Of a stretch of DNA of 7,111 nt, positions 6,101 through 7,111 are shown one piece after another. This DNA comes from Belnapia sp. (GTDB lineage Bacteria; Pseudomonadota; Alphaproteobacteria; Acetobacterales; Acetobacteraceae): assembly GCA_028291445.1 (NCBI GenBank), contig JAQGIA010000459.1, positions 1 through 7,111 of the forward strand. Reading direction: 5' to 3'. The notes beneath the pieces are model-generated. The model was not told where the DNA came from and ran no database searches. It saw nothing but the letters and a program-made list of their open reading frames with translations. A program made the position numbers and the translations under genes. How positions within the stretch are numbered: position 1 is the stretch's first letter; each line of letters starts with the position of its first letter.

Positions 6101-7098
6101 TCTCCGGTCGGGGCCTTGGCCAAAGCCTTCGGCACTTCCAAATGCCCGCCGAAGCCCTTGCGCTGGGCCGAGAGCACCTTGCCGCTGAACCGGTCCTCGT
6201 CCCGGCTGGCGAAGCGGGCGAACAGCGCGGCGGACAACACCGGCGCCGAGACGGCGGTTTCCACCGCGGCCTGCACCGTCCAGCGGCCTTCCCCGCTGTC
6301 CGAGACATGGCCCGAGTAGCTTTCCAGCCTCGGGTCGCCCGCCAGCGCCTGGGCGGTGAGGTCCAGCAGCCAGGAGGCGACGACGCTGCCACGGCGCCAG
6401 GCCTCGGTGATGTCCGGCAGGTTCAGGGTCAGCCGGTGGTCCTCCGGCAGGGCCGGGCTATCGGCGTGGTGCAGGATGTCGAGACCCTCGGCGAAAGCCT
6501 GCATCATGCCGTATTCGATCCCGTTGTGGATCATCTTGGTGAAATGCCCGGCACCATTCGGCCCGGCATGCACATAGCCCTGCTCGGCACGCGGATCGCC
6601 GGCATAGCCCGGTGTCGCCGCCGCCGCTGCCTTGCCCGGCACCAAACTCGCAAAAATCGGGTCCAGCCGGCGGACCACCGCATCCTCGCCGCCGATCATC
6701 AGGCTATAGCCGCGCTCCAGCCCCCAGACGCCCCCCGAGGTGCCGATATCGAGGAAATGCAGGCCCTGCCCGCGCAGCATGGCACCGCGGCGGACGCTGT
6801 CCTTCCACATCGAATTGCCGCCATCGATCAGCACGTCGCCGGGCGAGAGCATGCCGGCCAGCGTCGCCAGCGCCTTCTCGGTCGGCGCCCCATTGGGCAG
6901 CATGACCCAGACGGCGCGGGGTGCTTCCAGCGCGGCCACCAGCCCGGCCAGGTCCGCGACAGCGATGGCGCCCTCGGCGGCCAGCGCCGCGCCAGGGGCC
7001 GGATCGCGGTCGAAGGCCACGCAATGATGCCCCGCGCGCAACAGCCGCCGCACGATATTGCCGCCCATGCGGCCGAGGCCGACCATGCCGAGTTGCAT
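6097..7098 (-). CDS. gnd: 6-phosphogluconate dehydrogenase (decarboxylating), short form, likely NAD-preferring
   Basis: Oxidatively decarboxylates 6-phosphogluconate to ribulose 5-phosphate and CO2 in the cytoplasm. The 333 residues match the short GndA/YqeC-type class rather than the roughly 470-residue NADP enzyme. The Rossmann nucleotide loop GLGRMGGN is at 7-14. The strand after it ends FDRD (29-32); an acidic residue (D30) there normally selects NAD over NADP. IDGGNSMWKDSVRR is at 91-104 and GTSGGVWGLERGY at 119-131. The active-site helix GHFTKMIHNGIEYGMMQ (184-200) carries K188 and E195 at the same spacing as the catalytic Lys183/Glu190 of the sheep enzyme. The ATG at 7098 has a strong GGAAGGA ribosome site 6 nt upstream. 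It is the first gene of the visible transcription unit; its promoter lies outside the window. The cofactor call is inferred; the enzyme identity is firm. Confidence 0.95.
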   Translation of the reverse strand: MQLGMVGLGRMGGNIVRRLLRAGHHCVAFDRDPAPGAALAAEGAIAVADLAGLVAALEAPRAVWVMLPNGAPTEKALATLAGMLSPGDVLIDGGNSMWKDSVRRGAMLRGQGLHFLDIGTSGGVWGLERGYSLMIGGEDAVVRRLDPIFASLVPGKAAAAATPGYAGDPRAEQGYVHAGPNGAGHFTKMIHNGIEYGMMQAFAEGLDILHHADSPALPEDHRLTLNLPDITEAWRRGSVVASWLLDLTAQALAGDPRLESYSGHVSDSGEGRWTVQAAVETAVSAPVLSAALFARFASRDEDRFSGKVLSAQRKGFGGHLEVPKALAKAPTGE

Positions 7099-7104
7099 AC
7101 GCTG

Positions 7105-7111
7105 TCCTTCC
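7105..7111 (-). promoter_or_regulatory. Ribosome binding site of gnd
   Basis: GGAAGGA on the minus strand, 6 nt before the ATG at 7098. It is the strongest Shine-Dalgarno sequence in the window. It fixes the start of the first gene in the gnd-gntK unit, whereas the two downstream genes overlap and lack a well-placed site. Confidence 0.7.

Overview
The window is very GC-rich, with dense genes, short gaps, ATGA/GTGA overlaps and a Bug/TctC solute-binding protein. This suits an alphaproteobacterium, most likely of the Rhodospirillales/Acetobacteraceae (Roseomonas-like) type. That placement is inferred from composition and gene families, not from a marker gene. Every gene I can support lies on the minus strand, so the transcriptional order runs from high to low coordinates.

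Right part (7098 to 4170): a tightly coupled three-gene unit. A short-form 6-phosphogluconate dehydrogenase (gnd, probably NAD-preferring) overlaps gluconokinase (gntK) by ATGA. gntK overlaps by GTGA an unrecognised 474-residue protein whose C-terminal half resembles a GT-B-like Rossmann lobe. gntK makes 6-phosphogluconate and gnd oxidatively decarboxylates it to ribulose 5-phosphate, so the pair forms a complete gluconate-to-pentose-phosphate route. The third protein is the main unknown of the window.

Middle part (4061 to 1905): after a 108-bp gap with small inverted repeats comes an RraA/HMG-aldolase-family protein, a 4HBT hotdog thioesterase and a periplasmic Bug/TctC binding protein. The last two overlap by ATGA. 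The set looks like a small organic-acid or acyl-CoA uptake and catabolism cassette with no identified substrate and no membrane permease in the window. A GC-rich hairpin separates the RraA-like gene from the thioesterase gene.

Left part (1904 to 1): a 524-bp stretch without an intact gene holds the decayed, 5'-truncated and frameshifted remains of a NitT/TauT-type ABC ATPase. It also holds a 39-bp imperfect palindrome directly abutting the start codon of a YegD-like Hsp70-family ATPase that lacks a substrate-binding domain. A candidate sigma-70 promoter has its -10 inside the palindrome. The last 123 bp after the Hsp70 gene contain no supported gene.

I found no tRNA, rRNA, CRISPR array, insertion sequence or prophage gene. 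The most noteworthy items are the palindrome/promoter arrangement at the Hsp70 gene, the unknown protein translationally coupled to gluconate metabolism, and the ABC ATPase fossil.
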